From Flavobacteriaceae bacterium (GTDB taxonomy: Bacteria > Bacteroidota > Bacteroidia > Flavobacteriales > Flavobacteriaceae), in the NCBI GenBank assembly GCA_029942185.1, contig JAOZTK010000005.1, positions 2,647-35,425 of the forward strand: a DNA stretch of 32,779 nucleotides, written 5' to 3'. Every line of letters starts with the position of its first letter. The stretch's first letter is position 1. The notes under the pieces are model-generated. The model saw nothing but the letters and a program-made list of their open reading frames with translations, had not been told where the DNA came from and made no database searches. Positions 1 to 8,793 of this stretch are shown here, piece by piece. The translations under genes were made by a program, and so were the position numbers.

Positions 1-53
1 CGCGTAGAGAATTTATTGAGAAAAATGCCCACTATGCAAATGTAGATGCCTAA
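1..53 (+). CDS. gyrB: DNA gyrase subunit B, C-terminal end only (partial)
   Basis: Reading from base 3, the frame gives 16 residues, RREFIEKNAHYANVDA, followed by TAA at 51-53. This matches the conserved last residues of GyrB, where E. coli has a closely similar PRRAFIEENA...NIDI ending. Only this tail is inside the window, so no catalytic motif can be checked. GyrB is the ATPase subunit of the type II topoisomerase that introduces negative supercoils. Finding it near mdh (from 5200) fits the gyrB-mdh neighbourhood I recall from flavobacteria, here separated by about 5 kb of other genes. The call rests on a short match, so it is good but not certain. Confidence 0.75.
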   Translation, partial: RREFIEKNAHYANVDA

Positions 54-75
54 TTCATTAGATTTAATTATTAAT

Positions 76-192
76 TCCGACGCAGCGTATCGGGGGATCT
101 GCTAGCAGGCAGGTTAAACCTCCCGGTAATTATTGGAATAGGCTGCGTTCAAATCCGGTATAATGGATAGAGCTATTGCAAATTAGCAATAG
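76..192. other. GC-rich intergenic stretch with nested inverted repeats (candidate structured RNA)
   Basis: Between gyrB and the acyltransferase the DNA is visibly richer in G+C than its surroundings and full of complementary segments. ACGCAGC at 80-86 pairs with GCTGCGT at 142-148. CGGG at 91-94 pairs with CCCG at 122-125. CTGCTAGCAG (99-108) is a perfect 10-base palindrome, AGGTTAAACCT (111-121) is a near-perfect one, and CTATTGC/GCAATAG (173-179/186-192) forms a hairpin with a 6-base loop just before the acyltransferase. Such islands in AT-rich genomes are often structured RNAs or leaders. I do not recognise a known family and the strand is undecided. Confidence 0.4.
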
Positions 193-210
193 ACTGTAAA
201 GCAAATAATC

Positions 211-1284
211 TTGAATTATCTTTGGTACAAAACAGTACGATTCTACGTTAAAATAAGCTTGCGTTCCTACTTTAAAAAAACGAAAGTTTATGGTGTTGAG
301 AATATTCCAAAAAATCAAGCTGTACTTTTTGTAAGTAATCATCGAAATGGATTGATAGATTCCATAATGATTGCTACTACTAGTTCTAGGGTTCATCTTT
401 TTTTAACACGTGCCAGTGCTTTTAAAAATTCAATTGCTAATATTCTTTTAAGAAGCATTAACATGATTCCCATTTATCGAATTCGGGATGGAAAAAATAG
501 TCTTAAAAAAAATCAGGAAATCTTTGAAGCTTGTTTTAAAGAATTCGAAAAAAAAGGTAGTGTTTTAATATTTCCGGAAGGAAATCATGGTTTACTTCGT
601 AGACTGCGTCCCTTGAGCAAAGGATTTACACGAATTGCATTTGGGTACCTTGACAAATATCCAAAAAAAGACCTATTCATCGTGCCTGTAGGCTTAAATT
701 ATTCAAATATGCAAGAGAAAGCCAGTTCGATTTCTGTTTACTATGGTAAAGCCATCTTAGTTAATAATTTTTACAATCCGACGGATGAAAAAAAAGCAAC
801 AGACTTGCTAAAGGAAAAAGCGAATAATTCGCTAAAAGAGCTATCCACACACATCGATGATGTGGAAAACCATGCTAAAATTGAGCGTGTCTTGATTTAC
901 AAAGGCATTGATTTTTTAGATCCTTTCAAGGCTAATAAATTGATTGCTACAACTTCTGACTGGAATATTCCAACACCCTTGCCAAAACATAAAAAATCAT
1001 TGTCAGAAATCGTAATTCAAAGTCTGTTTACGATAAATACTTTAATTCCTATCTTGATTTGGAATCGTTTAAAAGACAAACCAAAAGATATTGTACTTAT
1101 TCCTACTTTTAGATTGGGTTTGAGCGCTGTATTAATACCTTTTTTTTACCTTTTACAATCTTGGATAGTGTGTTCTATCAGCAATCCATATTGGGGTTTT
1201 GTTTACTTAATCAGTAGTATATTATTACTCGTAATTTACAAAAACAGTATTCATACAGATAGTTTTACAACAAATCCTTCGTGA
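211..1284 (+). CDS. Glycerol-phosphate acyltransferase-like (PlsC/LPLAT family) membrane protein
   Basis: Probably transfers an acyl chain to a glycerol-phosphate type acceptor in membrane phospholipid synthesis. The LPLAT/PlsC catalytic block is clear: N43-H44 to D50 has the HX5D spacing seen in the GPT2/SCT1-like branch rather than the HX4D of classical PlsC, and FPEG lies at 121-124 with the following NHG. A hydrophobic region at about 265-345 probably holds two to three membrane segments that anchor the C-terminus. The start is TTG at 211: an in-frame stop at 190-192 leaves no ATG upstream, and the first in-frame ATG (residue 53) would remove the catalytic histidine. The 3' end overlaps the convergent DUF2797 gene by 34 bases. 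The exact acceptor cannot be told from sequence. Confidence 0.85.
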   Translation: MNYLWYKTVRFYVKISLRSYFKKTKVYGVENIPKNQAVLFVSNHRNGLIDSIMIATTSSRVHLFLTRASAFKNSIANILLRSINMIPIYRIRDGKNSLKKNQEIFEACFKEFEKKGSVLIFPEGNHGLLRRLRPLSKGFTRIAFGYLDKYPKKDLFIVPVGLNYSNMQEKASSISVYYGKAILVNNFYNPTDEKKATDLLKEKANNSLKELSTHIDDVENHAKIERVLIYKGIDFLDPFKANKLIATTSDWNIPTPLPKHKKSLSEIVIQSLFTINTLIPILIWNRLKDKPKDIVLIPTFRLGLSAVLIPFFYLLQSWIVCSISNPYWGFVYLISSILLLVIYKNSIHTDSFTTNPS

Positions 1285-2042
1285 TTTCGAACATTGAATA
1301 CGGTTTCATTTTCAAATAATAAATATTGTCCTTTTACACCCATTAATTTCCCTTTAAAATTGGGAGTTTTTCCCAAATTTAAACTCTTAATTTTTGCAGG
1401 ATAGTGTTGAACCGGAAAATGCATCTCCGTTTCCTTTTTATTATCCAAAAAATAATCTTGAACTTCATCCGGCAAATGTATCTTTAGTTTTTCTCGCCAT
1501 TGTACTAAATCCACATCTTCAAGGTTATTTGTAAGCATTTTACGCCAATTCGTTTTGTCATTTACATATTCTTTAAGAGCTACCTCGGCAATACCCGCTA
1601 GATACCTATTGGGGACTTCAAGAATCTCAAGAGCTTCATGTGCTCCTTGATCTATCCATCGGGTTGGTATCTGACTTTTTCGAGTTACTCCTACTTTTAC
1701 ATTGCTGGAGTTTGCCAAATAAACAATATGCGGTTTTAATTGCAGTTTTTTTTCAAATTCTAAATCTCTATCTTCAATACCTAAATGTGCTTTACTTAAT
1801 TCTGGTCTTATAATCCAGTCGGCGGCTTGTGGAAGGCTATAAAAACAATCGTAACAGTAGCCTTGACGAAAAAGTTTTTTGTCCTTACCGCAACCCATAC
1901 ATTGATACTTTATAAAAGTGATTTCAATTTCTTTTCCAATTAATTGATTGACATTAATCACATCCGAACCCATATCTAAATAATATTGAATGGGCTTGGT
2001 GTTTTCTGTTTGCATTTTTTGGAGTACGGATGTGTAGGTCAT
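1251..2042 (-). CDS. DUF2797 family protein (zinc ribbon plus GIY-YIG-like region)
   Basis: A 263-residue cytosolic protein with no signal peptide. Near the N-terminus C48-x2-C51 and C63-x2-C66 form a probable zinc-binding knuckle. Residues about 104-165 contain VYLAN...VKVGVTR...RWIDQGA, which resembles the strand-helix core of GIY-YIG nuclease folds and is typical of DUF2797. Whether it cuts nucleic acid is unknown: the usual catalytic Arg and Glu positions are only loosely matched (R on the RWIDQGA helix, E in the IAEVALKEYV segment). The gene is convergent with the acyltransferase and overlaps its end. The decayed sorting-domain relic lies directly upstream, so the native promoter may be in that remnant. 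The function is not established for the family. Confidence 0.75.
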   Translation of the reverse strand: MTYTSVLQKMQTENTKPIQYYLDMGSDVINVNQLIGKEIEITFIKYQCMGCGKDKKLFRQGYCYDCFYSLPQAADWIIRPELSKAHLGIEDRDLEFEKKLQLKPHIVYLANSSNVKVGVTRKSQIPTRWIDQGAHEALEILEVPNRYLAGIAEVALKEYVNDKTNWRKMLTNNLEDVDLVQWREKLKIHLPDEVQDYFLDNKKETEMHFPVQHYPAKIKSLNLGKTPNFKGKLMGVKGQYLLFENETVFNVRNHEGFVVKLSV

Positions 2043-2044
2043 AG

Positions 2045-2425
2045 TTACAATAAATCTAACGCGAATATAAGTATATCAAAACTAACATAAAAATAAGCAC
2101 TCGTTGGATTGGGGAAAAGAATTAATGAATTAGTTCCTAGCACACTATCAGATTTATTAAAAAATATTTTCCCAATAATTACTTTTTGTTGCGCAACTAC
2201 TGTTTTACCGATGCCTTTTCTACACCAGTAAACACCATCTGCCCAAGTAGCACATTCTGTTAAGAATTGATTCGCTCTTGTTTTAAGTTTAAAATCTTTT
2301 AATTGAATGTCGTTATCATCAAATACTGCAATACTTGCTTCTTTTAGATTTTCGTCCTCTCCTAAGGCATATTCTATACTAAAATAATCATTCGTTTTTT
2401 TTTGGAAATGCTTTAAAAGTCCCTT
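2045..2425 (-). pseudogene. Decayed type IX secretion (Por) C-terminal sorting-domain relic
   Basis: This minus-strand frame is open for 126 codons between stops, has no good start, and fills most of the 495-base gap between the DUF2797 gene and hppA. Its residues read like a T9SS type A sorting domain: NDYFSIEYALGEDENLKEAS, then ANQFLTECATWADGVY, then TVVAQQKVIIGK, which is where such domains normally stop. The reading then continues into NSLILFPNPTS, the hallmark beginning of a second sorting domain, which breaks off. The central segment VYWCRKGIGKT departs from the usual hydrophobic strand. A run of nine T at 2395-2403 sits at the N-terminal edge of the domain, a likely slippage site. It looks like the fused remains of one or two secreted-protein genes, not a working gene. 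Confidence 0.55.
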
Positions 2426-2478
2426 TTAGTTACTCATTTCCGTAACCGCTTTTTGGGACTATAGTAAGTAGAAAGAAT

Positions 2479-2511
2479 AAAAAAAGCGCCTTTAAAATAA
2501 AAGCGCTTTTT
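2479..2511 (-). terminator. Intrinsic terminator of hppA
   Basis: AAAAAGCGC (2481-2489) pairs with GCGCTTTTT (2503-2511) around a 13-base loop. Read on the minus strand it ends in a U-run from the A-run at 2479-2485, just past the hppA stop. The symmetric A/T flanks mean it could also work in the other direction. Confidence 0.8.
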
Positions 2512-2537
2512 GTAAAATTATTTATTTAACTGTTAAA

Positions 2538-4967
2538 CTATTTCTTCTCAGCGCTATGTTCCTCCAAATACTTTTTAGCGGCATCACCTGTTAACACTTC
2601 TACTTTAGTTTCATCATTTCCTTTAGCATCAGTAGTTGTTGTTTCAATATTAACAGTCGTCACATCTTCGATTACTTCTACGCTAACTTCTTTTCTAATC
2701 TGTTTTGTGTCAGAATCTACTGATAACTGTTCTTTAATAATTATTTCTTTAACAATTTCGTCAGTCTCTGTAGTTGTCGTTGAACTTACAGCAATACTTG
2801 GAGCAATTACTAAAGCCACAACTGACATTAATTTTATCAAAATATTTAAAGAAGGACCTGAAGTATCTTTAAACGGATCTCCTACTGTATCACCTACGAC
2901 GGCTGCTTTGTGTATGTCTGAGCCTTTTCCATATTCTTTTCCATCAACGGTTACACCATCTTCGACCATTTTCTTGGCATTATCCCACGCACCACCGGCA
3001 TTGGATTGGAATATCGCCATTAAAACACCTGTTACAGTAACTCCCGCTAGGAGTCCTCCCAGCATTTCGGGACCGCCTACTCCAAATAATTTATCTCCAA
3101 ACCCTACAATTACCGGAGTTAAAATTGCTAAAACTCCCGGTAAAACCATTTGCTTAATAGAAGCATCTGTTGAGATAGCTACACATTTTTGATACTCTGC
3201 TTTTCCATCTGCTTTATCAAAAATTGCACGATCTTCTGGAGATGCTTTGGTCATATCAGAATCATATTTTCTCATAATTACCAGCGCATTTTTTAACTCA
3301 GGAATCTCTTTAAATTGACGACGTACTTCTTGAATCATTGCCATTGCAGCTTTTCCTACTGCTTTCATAGAAAGTGCAGAAAACACAAAGGGTAACATAC
3401 CCCCGACAAACAATCCTGCCATTACATTTGATTTCGAAATATCAATCGTACTAATACCTGCTTGTAACATAAAAGCTGAAAATAATGCCAATGCCGTTAA
3501 AGCTGCCGAAGCAATGGCAAAGCCTTTACCAATCGCTGCGGTTGTATTTCCTACTGCATCTAATTTATCCGTACGTTTTCTTACTTCTTTCGGCAATTCT
3601 GCCATTTCAGCAATACCACCTGCATTATCAGATATAGGGCCATAAGCATCAACCGCTAGTTGAATACCCGTATTGGCTAACATTCCTACTGCAGCGATAG
3701 CAATACCGTACAATCCGGCAAAATGGAATGATAAAATTATTGAAGTTGCAATTAGCAAAATAGGTATAGCCGTACTCATCATACCCACACTTAAGCCTGC
3801 AATAATATTTGTAGCAGCTCCGGTTGCAGATTGATTGACAATACCCGTTACCGGTTTTGTTCCTGTTCCTGTATAATACTCTGTAATTTTACCAACTCCT
3901 AAACCTGCAACTAAACCTACTATTGTAGCGATAAAAACACCCGTTGATGAAAAATCTTTTCCATTTAAAGTCCATGTTTCCGGTAAAAACTGTTGAATTA
4001 AAAACCAGGAAGCTACAATCATAATAGCGGCAGATAAAAATTCGCCCATATTCAATGCAGTTTGTGGGTTTCCCCCTTCTTTTGTTTTTACAAAGAAAGT
4101 ACCAATAATAGAAACTATAATTCCTACAGCAGCTAATGCTAATGGTAACATTACAGGTCCTAATTGATATTCAGAAAAAGCAGGAATACTAAAATAAGCA
4201 GCACCCAAAACCATGGATGCGATAATCGAACCTACGAAGGATTCAAATAAATCGGCTCCCATACCGGCGACATCTCCTACGTTGTCTCCAACATTATCTG
4301 CAATAGTCGCAGGATTTAACGGATGATCTTCCGGAATCCCGGCTTCTACTTTTCCAACAAGGTCAGCACCCACATCCGCTGCTTTGGTATAAATGCCGCC
4401 ACCCACACGAGCAAATAGCGCTATTGAAGAAGCTCCTAATGAAAATCCTGATAATATGTTTAATACTTTTGTCAAACCATCAGCACTGCTAACATCATAC
4501 ATGTTACTGTATACGATGAATAAAACACTTAAACCAAATACTCCTAGTGACACCACTCCCAATCCCATTACAGCTCCTCCGGAAAAGGCAACCTCCAAAG
4601 CTTTGTTTAGAGAGGTTCTCGCTGCGTTTGTTGTACGCACATTTGCTTTAGTAGCAACGCGCATACCGATGAAACCTGCCAAACCTGACATCAAAGCACC
4701 AACTACAAAAGAAACTGCAACCAACCATGTTGAATTGGCTTCGCTATTCCCTTTAAAAACTAATAATACTGCAACCGCTAATACAAAGATTGCTAATACT
4801 TTGTATTCCGCTTTTAAAAAAGCCATCGCTCCTTCCGCAATATTTTTAGCGATAATTGCCATTTTTTCAGTTCCTTCTTCCTGTTTAGATACCCATGATG
4901 ATTTGATAAACATAAATACAAATCCGATTAAGGCTAATATTGGTAAAATAAATTGGACGTTTTCCAT
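2538..4967 (-). CDS. hppA: Membrane-bound ion-translocating pyrophosphatase, K+-dependent type
   Basis: Hydrolyses pyrophosphate and uses the energy to pump H+ and/or Na+ across the inner membrane. The substrate-binding loop is intact: [20 protein letters not shown] (189-208), [17 protein letters not shown] (224-240) and the late [16 protein letters not shown] loop (691-706). [10 protein letters not shown] at 473-482 has Ala at the position that is Lys in K+-independent enzymes, so it should need K+. Which ion is pumped cannot be decided here, since flavobacterial and Bacteroides members differ. At 809 residues it is longer than the usual 660-750 because of an about 86-residue polar Thr/Glu/Lys-rich tail after the last membrane helix (from 724). 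The gene is divergent from mdh and has its own promoter and terminator. Confidence 0.95.
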   Translation of the reverse strand: MENVQFILPILALIGFVFMFIKSSWVSKQEEGTEKMAIIAKNIAEGAMAFLKAEYKVLAIFVLAVAVLLVFKGNSEANSTWLVAVSFVVGALMSGLAGFIGMRVATKANVRTTNAARTSLNKALEVAFSGGAVMGLGVVSLGVFGLSVLFIVYSNMYDVSSADGLTKVLNILSGFSLGASSIALFARVGGGIYTKAADVGADLVGKVEAGIPEDHPLNPATIADNVGDNVGDVAGMGADLFESFVGSIIASMVLGAAYFSIPAFSEYQLGPVMLPLALAAVGIIVSIIGTFFVKTKEGGNPQTALNMGEFLSAAIMIVASWFLIQQFLPETWTLNGKDFSSTGVFIATIVGLVAGLGVGKITEYYTGTGTKPVTGIVNQSATGAATNIIAGLSVGMMSTAIPILLIATSIILSFHFAGLYGIAIAAVGMLANTGIQLAVDAYGPISDNAGGIAEMAELPKEVRKRTDKLDAVGNTTAAIGKGFAIASAALTALALFSAFMLQAGISTIDISKSNVMAGLFVGGMLPFVFSALSMKAVGKAAMAMIQEVRRQFKEIPELKNALVIMRKYDSDMTKASPEDRAIFDKADGKAEYQKCVAISTDASIKQMVLPGVLAILTPVIVGFGDKLFGVGGPEMLGGLLAGVTVTGVLMAIFQSNAGGAWDNAKKMVEDGVTVDGKEYGKGSDIHKAAVVGDTVGDPFKDTSGPSLNILIKLMSVVALVIAPSIAVSSTTTTETDEIVKEIIIKEQLSVDSDTKQIRKEVSVEVIEDVTTVNIETTTTDAKGNDETKVEVLTGDAAKKYLEEHSAEKK

Positions 4968-5013
4968 AACTTAGAATAAAGTTTATTGAATATTTTTTAG
5001 TTAAAATCGTTTA

Positions 5014-5043
5014 CAAAAGTAATGAAATTATAACAGATAACAA
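5014..5043 (-). promoter_or_regulatory. Bacteroidota-type promoter of hppA
   Basis: On the minus strand TACTTTTG (5014-5021) is a perfect TAnnTTTG -7 box, and TTG (5041-5043) sits 19 bases upstream of it, the expected -33 position. Transcription would start about 40 bases before the hppA ATG. Confidence 0.7.
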
Positions 5044-5152
5044 GTAAAAACACCAATTTAAGAATACTTTTGTTACACATATTTCCCTTTAAAATTAAAT
5101 AAGTTTAACATAAAGTTGATATATATCAGGTATAGTTTCAGGGGAATCTAAG

Positions 5153-5160
5153 TATCTTTG
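5153..5160 (+). promoter_or_regulatory. Promoter -7 box of mdh
   Basis: TATCTTTG matches the Bacteroidota -7 consensus TAnnTTTG and lies 39 bases before the mdh ATG. No TTG/TTTG is found at the expected -33 distance, so only the -7 element is supported. Confidence 0.55.
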
Positions 5161-5199
5161 TGCAACAAAATAATTTTTAATTAAAACATATAAATATAG

Positions 5200-6135
5200 A
5201 TGAAAGTAACTGTAGTAGGAGCAGGAAACGTAGGAGCAACCTGTGCCGATGTACTCGCTCAAAAAGACGTGGCAAACGAAATTGTATTACTAGATATTAA
5301 AGAGAACTTTGCGGAAGGAAAGGCTTTAGATATTTGGGAATCATCTGCTGTAAATTATTATGATACCCGTGTAATTGGTTCTACCAATGATTATACAAAA
5401 ACTGCGGGATCTGATGTAGTTGTTATCACTTCCGGAATTCCTCGTAAACCGGGAATGTCTCGTGACGACTTAATTGCAACCAATGCAAAAATTGTAAAAA
5501 TTGTTACGGAACAAGTTATTGAGCATTCACCGGAAGCAATTATTATAATTGTATCCAATCCATTGGACGTAATGACTTATGCAGCATTTTTAACTGCTAA
5601 AAAGCCTGCGTCTAAAGTATTTGGAATGGCCGGTGTTTTAGATACGGCTCGTTTCCGAGCTTTTTTAGCAACTGAATTAGATTGCTCGCCTAAAGATATC
5701 CAAACTTTATTGTTAGGAGGTCATGGTGACACTATGGTACCGCTACCAAGATATACAACTGTAGGAGGAATACCTGTTACTGAATTATTAGATGAAGCAA
5801 CAATTGAAGCTATTGTAAATCGTACTAAAAAAGGTGGTGGAGAAATAGTTAACTTACTAGGAACTTCAGGTTGGTATGCACCGGGTGCTGCTGCTGCTCA
5901 AATGGTAGAGGCTATTTTAAAAAATCAAAAACGTATTTTTCCGGTTTGTGCTATGCTAGATGGTGAATACGGTATGAAAAATATCGCCTTAGGTGTTCCG
6001 GTAAAACTCGGAAAAAATGGAATTGAGGAAATTATTGAGCTTCAATTAAACGATAGTGAAAAGGCTCTTTTAGAAGAATCAGCCGGTCATGTTAGAGGTG
6101 TAATGCAAGTTTTAGATGATATGAAATTATTCTAA
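5200..6135 (+). CDS. mdh: Malate dehydrogenase (NAD-dependent, LDH-like type)
   Basis: Interconverts malate and oxaloacetate in the TCA cycle, cytosolic. The Rossmann nucleotide loop is GAGNVGA (7-13), followed by an acidic residue at the end of the second strand (LLDIKE) that favours NAD. IPRKPGMSRDDL (80-91) carries the malate-specific Arg of the substrate loop. VSNPLD and GGHGDTMVP hold the conserved Asn, the catalytic His and the nearby Asp. At 311 residues it has the normal length of this LDH-like MDH class and is complete. It has its own -7 box and ends at a strong terminator shared with the convergent beta-helix gene. Confidence 0.97.
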   Translation: MKVTVVGAGNVGATCADVLAQKDVANEIVLLDIKENFAEGKALDIWESSAVNYYDTRVIGSTNDYTKTAGSDVVVITSGIPRKPGMSRDDLIATNAKIVKIVTEQVIEHSPEAIIIIVSNPLDVMTYAAFLTAKKPASKVFGMAGVLDTARFRAFLATELDCSPKDIQTLLLGGHGDTMVPLPRYTTVGGIPVTELLDEATIEAIVNRTKKGGGEIVNLLGTSGWYAPGAAAAQMVEAILKNQKRIFPVCAMLDGEYGMKNIALGVPVKLGKNGIEEIIELQLNDSEKALLEESAGHVRGVMQVLDDMKLF

Positions 6136-6153
6136 AAGTCAATAAAAAACAAT

Positions 6154-6188
6154 AAAAAAAGGCTGTCTAAAAAAGACAGCCTTTTTTT
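6154..6188. terminator. Bidirectional intrinsic terminator between mdh and the beta-helix gene
   Basis: GGCTGTCT (6161-6168) pairs with AGACAGCC (6174-6181) around a 5-A loop, flanked by an A-run (6154-6160) and a T-run (6182-6188). It can therefore stop transcription from both convergent genes. Confidence 0.9.
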
Positions 6189-6199
6189 ATACCAATTTC

Positions 6200-7621
6200 T
6201 TAAGGTTTTTGAGCACCTACATGGCCACTTGCACCAAACAACTTTAAAGTTTCCTTCCAAGGATACTTATTCATAAACATCGATACTTTGGAGGTCATGG
6301 TTCCTTGTTGATTCATCCCCAAAACTCTTGCCCATTGGTTCTGAGTAGAATTTGGATCATAATTGGTCGTTTCACTATATCTCGCTGCAAAAAAACCTTT
6401 TAAATAGGCTTTATTCACAAGCAAAGATGGCGCTTCATTTTTATTATTGTTAACCGATGCAAACTCAAGATCCTCAAACTGATCCACAGTAAGGTCTAAC
6501 TTTACATTACTTTCCGGATAGTATCTTAAGTCTCCTGTTTTATTCCCAAAAAAGATATTATTATCAATCTTGATAAATGCATCTTTGCAAAATCTTGAAT
6601 TATCGATTCCTCCCATAATATTTGCTCCGATAATATTATCATGGATGTTATATTCTAATTTGGTCATAATGCGAATACCATAACCCATATCACCAAAATC
6701 TTTAAGACGACTCCATGTAAATAGCACGGTATTATTGGCTATTTCTACTTCCCCACAAGACACCATATTTCTCCTTTCTTTGCTACCGGCACAAGTTCCA
6801 AATATTTCAACAGCTGCCATTCTATTGGCAACAAAAACATTATTCAGCACTTTAAATGTGCCTGATTTATGAGCTGCTTGAATTCCAAAACTTGCTCCAT
6901 TGACAAAAACACAATTTTGTATGGTTACATCGCCACCTTGTGTTCCTGAACGAATGGAAATACAAGGTTCTTCAACCGTACTATTTTTTCCTTTTAGCGG
7001 TTCTGATGACCTGCGGATTCTACCACCTTCAACACCTTCAACAAATCCTTCTTTTAGGTCATAAAGATTTCTTTCACCCATATCCCAAACAATACCATCA
7101 ATAAAAGTTCCACCAACTACTTTTGTAAATCGCAATAAGGCTTTACGTCCTTTTCCTCCACTAGCATTATTGGGTTGAAATACCGTTGGATGTTTCATAA
7201 TATCTTGTTGATTAAAGCCATTATCCCAACTGCCATATAATTTTAATGGCTTGTCACTTTCTAAATAGCCCATTCCAAAAGTACCACTGTATTTTCCTTC
7301 AGCAATATAAATCTGATCTCCTGGAGTCGCTTTTTTCATCGCTTTATCGATATTTTTCATAGGACTTGCCTTACTCCCGTCATTTTTATTACTACCCTTT
7401 TTTGAGACATAGATTATTCTGCCTGTAGCAGCAGCTCCATCTAAAATAGTCTCCTTTGTACTTCCTGTTTTTGTGTTTGAAGTTTTTTTGTTCTTATCTT
7501 TATTTAAAAGTGTTTTTGTTTTACTTTTTAAACGATTAAGGTTAAATTGTGAGTACATCGCTGTTTGAAAAGTAAAGATAAACAGCACCGCTAAGAGAAA
7601 TGATAATTTGTTTAAATTCAT
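6200..7621 (-). CDS. Secreted right-handed parallel beta-helix protein (DUF1565-like)
   Basis: Residues 1-24 form a signal peptide ending at MYSQ, so the 473-residue product is exported. A Lys/Thr/Asn-rich low-complexity linker follows (about 30-60). IYVSKKGSNKNDGSKASPMK and the downstream GDQIYIAEGKY (about 69-110) match the start of DUF1565/pectate-lyase-like beta-helix proteins. Repeating strands of the type V-x-I-x-N-N/C-x-F (for example VTIQNCVFVNG, FKVLNNVFVANR, VEIANNTVLF, IKIDNNIFFGN) continue to about residue 360. Such folds are often polysaccharide lyases or surface binding proteins, but no catalytic set is recognisable, so I give no enzyme activity. There is no T9SS tail and no lipobox. 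Confidence 0.75.
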   Translation of the reverse strand: MNLNKLSFLLAVLFIFTFQTAMYSQFNLNRLKSKTKTLLNKDKNKKTSNTKTGSTKETILDGAAATGRIIYVSKKGSNKNDGSKASPMKNIDKAMKKATPGDQIYIAEGKYSGTFGMGYLESDKPLKLYGSWDNGFNQQDIMKHPTVFQPNNASGGKGRKALLRFTKVVGGTFIDGIVWDMGERNLYDLKEGFVEGVEGGRIRRSSEPLKGKNSTVEEPCISIRSGTQGGDVTIQNCVFVNGASFGIQAAHKSGTFKVLNNVFVANRMAAVEIFGTCAGSKERRNMVSCGEVEIANNTVLFTWSRLKDFGDMGYGIRIMTKLEYNIHDNIIGANIMGGIDNSRFCKDAFIKIDNNIFFGNKTGDLRYYPESNVKLDLTVDQFEDLEFASVNNNKNEAPSLLVNKAYLKGFFAARYSETTNYDPNSTQNQWARVLGMNQQGTMTSKVSMFMNKYPWKETLKLFGASGHVGAQKP

Positions 7622-7670
7622 ATGGATAATTTTTGGTTAAAAAATAAATTACTTTAATTTTTTTAGATAG

Positions 7671-7702
7671 TAAAAGTAGCACAATACTCTAACTTTTGCA
7701 AA
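7671..7702 (-). promoter_or_regulatory. Promoter of the beta-helix gene
   Basis: On the minus strand TTTG (7699-7702) and TACTTTTA (7671-7678) are separated by 20 bases. The -7 box has one mismatch to TAnnTTTG. The start codon is about 50 bases downstream. Confidence 0.5.
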
Positions 7703-7732
7703 TCAATAATAAACATCACAAATACAGTACAA

Positions 7733-8755
7733 TTATGATATGATATTTACCTCCATTTCCAGAGCTACCCCGAATCTTTCTTGGACCTTATTTTGAATTT
7801 TATAGGCAAGATTAAGTATTTCTCTTCCTGTGGCATTACCATAATTAACTAACACAAGCGCTTGATTTTTATGAACTCCCGCATCTCCATAGCGTTTTCC
7901 TTTAAAACCACATTGGTCAATTAACCATCCAGCTGCTAGTTTCTTAGAATAAGTATCATTCGGCACAGGATAATTGGGAATATTCAGATACTCTTGTATT
8001 AGTTTGTTAAAATGTTTTTCTGAAACTATTGGGTTCTTAAAAAAACTACCGCTATTTCCAATTTCTTTTGGATCGGGTAATTTTTCTGTTCGAATACTAA
8101 TCACAGCATCGGCTACATTTGCAATACACGGTACATCTATATGCCTATCAGTTAATTTTGATTGTATGGCGCCATAATTGTCATGGATAGTATGATTATT
8201 GGTAGTCAGTTTAAAGCTAACACCTGTAATAATATATTTTCCTTTTTGAAGGTTTTTAAAAATTGAATCACGATATCCAAACTTACATTCACTATTTGAA
8301 AAAATAGTTTCTTTCCTAGTTGCTATCTCTATTGTATAAACTTCAACTATAACATCTTTGACCTCTACACCATAAGCACCAATGTTTTGAATAGGTGCCG
8401 TACCTACATTTCCGGGTATTAAGGCTAAATTTTCAACGCCACCAAAATCATTTTCCAAACACCAAAGCACAAATTCATGCCAATTTTCACCTGCTGCCAC
8501 TTGCACCCAAACATGATTTTCATCTTGTTTGATGATTTTTTTTCCTTTCGTGTTTATATGAATAACTATCCGGTCAATATCATTGAGTAAAAGCATGTTA
8601 CTACCGCCACCAATCAAAAAGAAGTCTTTTTCATCAGAAATAATTTCCTTTAAATCATCGATAGATTTTATGGATACAAAACGACCTGCTTTGACATCTA
8701 TTCCAAAGCTGTTATAGGGTTTTAGTGATATGTTTTCTTTAATATTAATACGCAA
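7733..8755 (-). CDS. murB: UDP-N-acetylenolpyruvoylglucosamine reductase
   Basis: FAD enzyme that reduces UDP-GlcNAc-enolpyruvate to UDP-MurNAc, the second committed step of peptidoglycan precursor synthesis, in the cytosol. The FAD-binding signatures are clear: GGGSN (49-53) and IPGNVGTAPIQNIGAYG (113-129). YRDS (161-164) is the substrate-binding tyrosine region, and NSGSFFKNP (234-242) holds the catalytic Ser. The C-terminal ALEMEVNI segment carries the conserved Glu. The 340-residue length and the loop region fit type I (E. coli-like) MurB. It lies downstream of the aminotransferase on the same strand with an 87-base gap that holds two palindromic repeats, so co-transcription is possible but not shown. 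Confidence 0.95.
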   Translation of the reverse strand: MRINIKENISLKPYNSFGIDVKAGRFVSIKSIDDLKEIISDEKDFFLIGGGSNMLLLNDIDRIVIHINTKGKKIIKQDENHVWVQVAAGENWHEFVLWCLENDFGGVENLALIPGNVGTAPIQNIGAYGVEVKDVIVEVYTIEIATRKETIFSNSECKFGYRDSIFKNLQKGKYIITGVSFKLTTNNHTIHDNYGAIQSKLTDRHIDVPCIANVADAVISIRTEKLPDPKEIGNSGSFFKNPIVSEKHFNKLIQEYLNIPNYPVPNDTYSKKLAAGWLIDQCGFKGKRYGDAGVHKNQALVLVNYGNATGREILNLAYKIQNKVQERFGVALEMEVNIIS

Positions 8756-8766
8756 TGATTAATGTT

Positions 8767-8790
8767 GAGGCGTTGCATGCAACGCTTTTA
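8767..8790. repeat. Palindromic intergenic repeat, unit 1
   Basis: The core GCGTTGCATGCAACGC (8770-8785) is a perfect 16-base palindrome flanked by GAG and TTTTA. It belongs with unit 2 at 8794-8818 and resembles the GACGTTGCATGCAACGTC-type repeats I know from intergenic regions of flavobacteria and cyanobacteria. Confidence 0.75.
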
Positions 8791-8793
8791 CTT

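Noticed and set aside
139-158. GTTCAAATCC resembling a tRNA T-loop
   Set aside because: The flanking bases cannot form the 5-bp T stem, and no D-arm, anticodon arm or acceptor stem is present.
2707-3192. 161-codon open frame on the plus strand inside hppA
   Set aside because: It is fully antisense to hppA, Ser/Thr/Pro-rich as expected for the complement of a membrane protein, with no motif.
4393-4974. 193-codon open frame on the plus strand over the hppA 5' end
   Set aside because: Antisense shadow of the N-terminal membrane helices; the hppA frame has clear family motifs.
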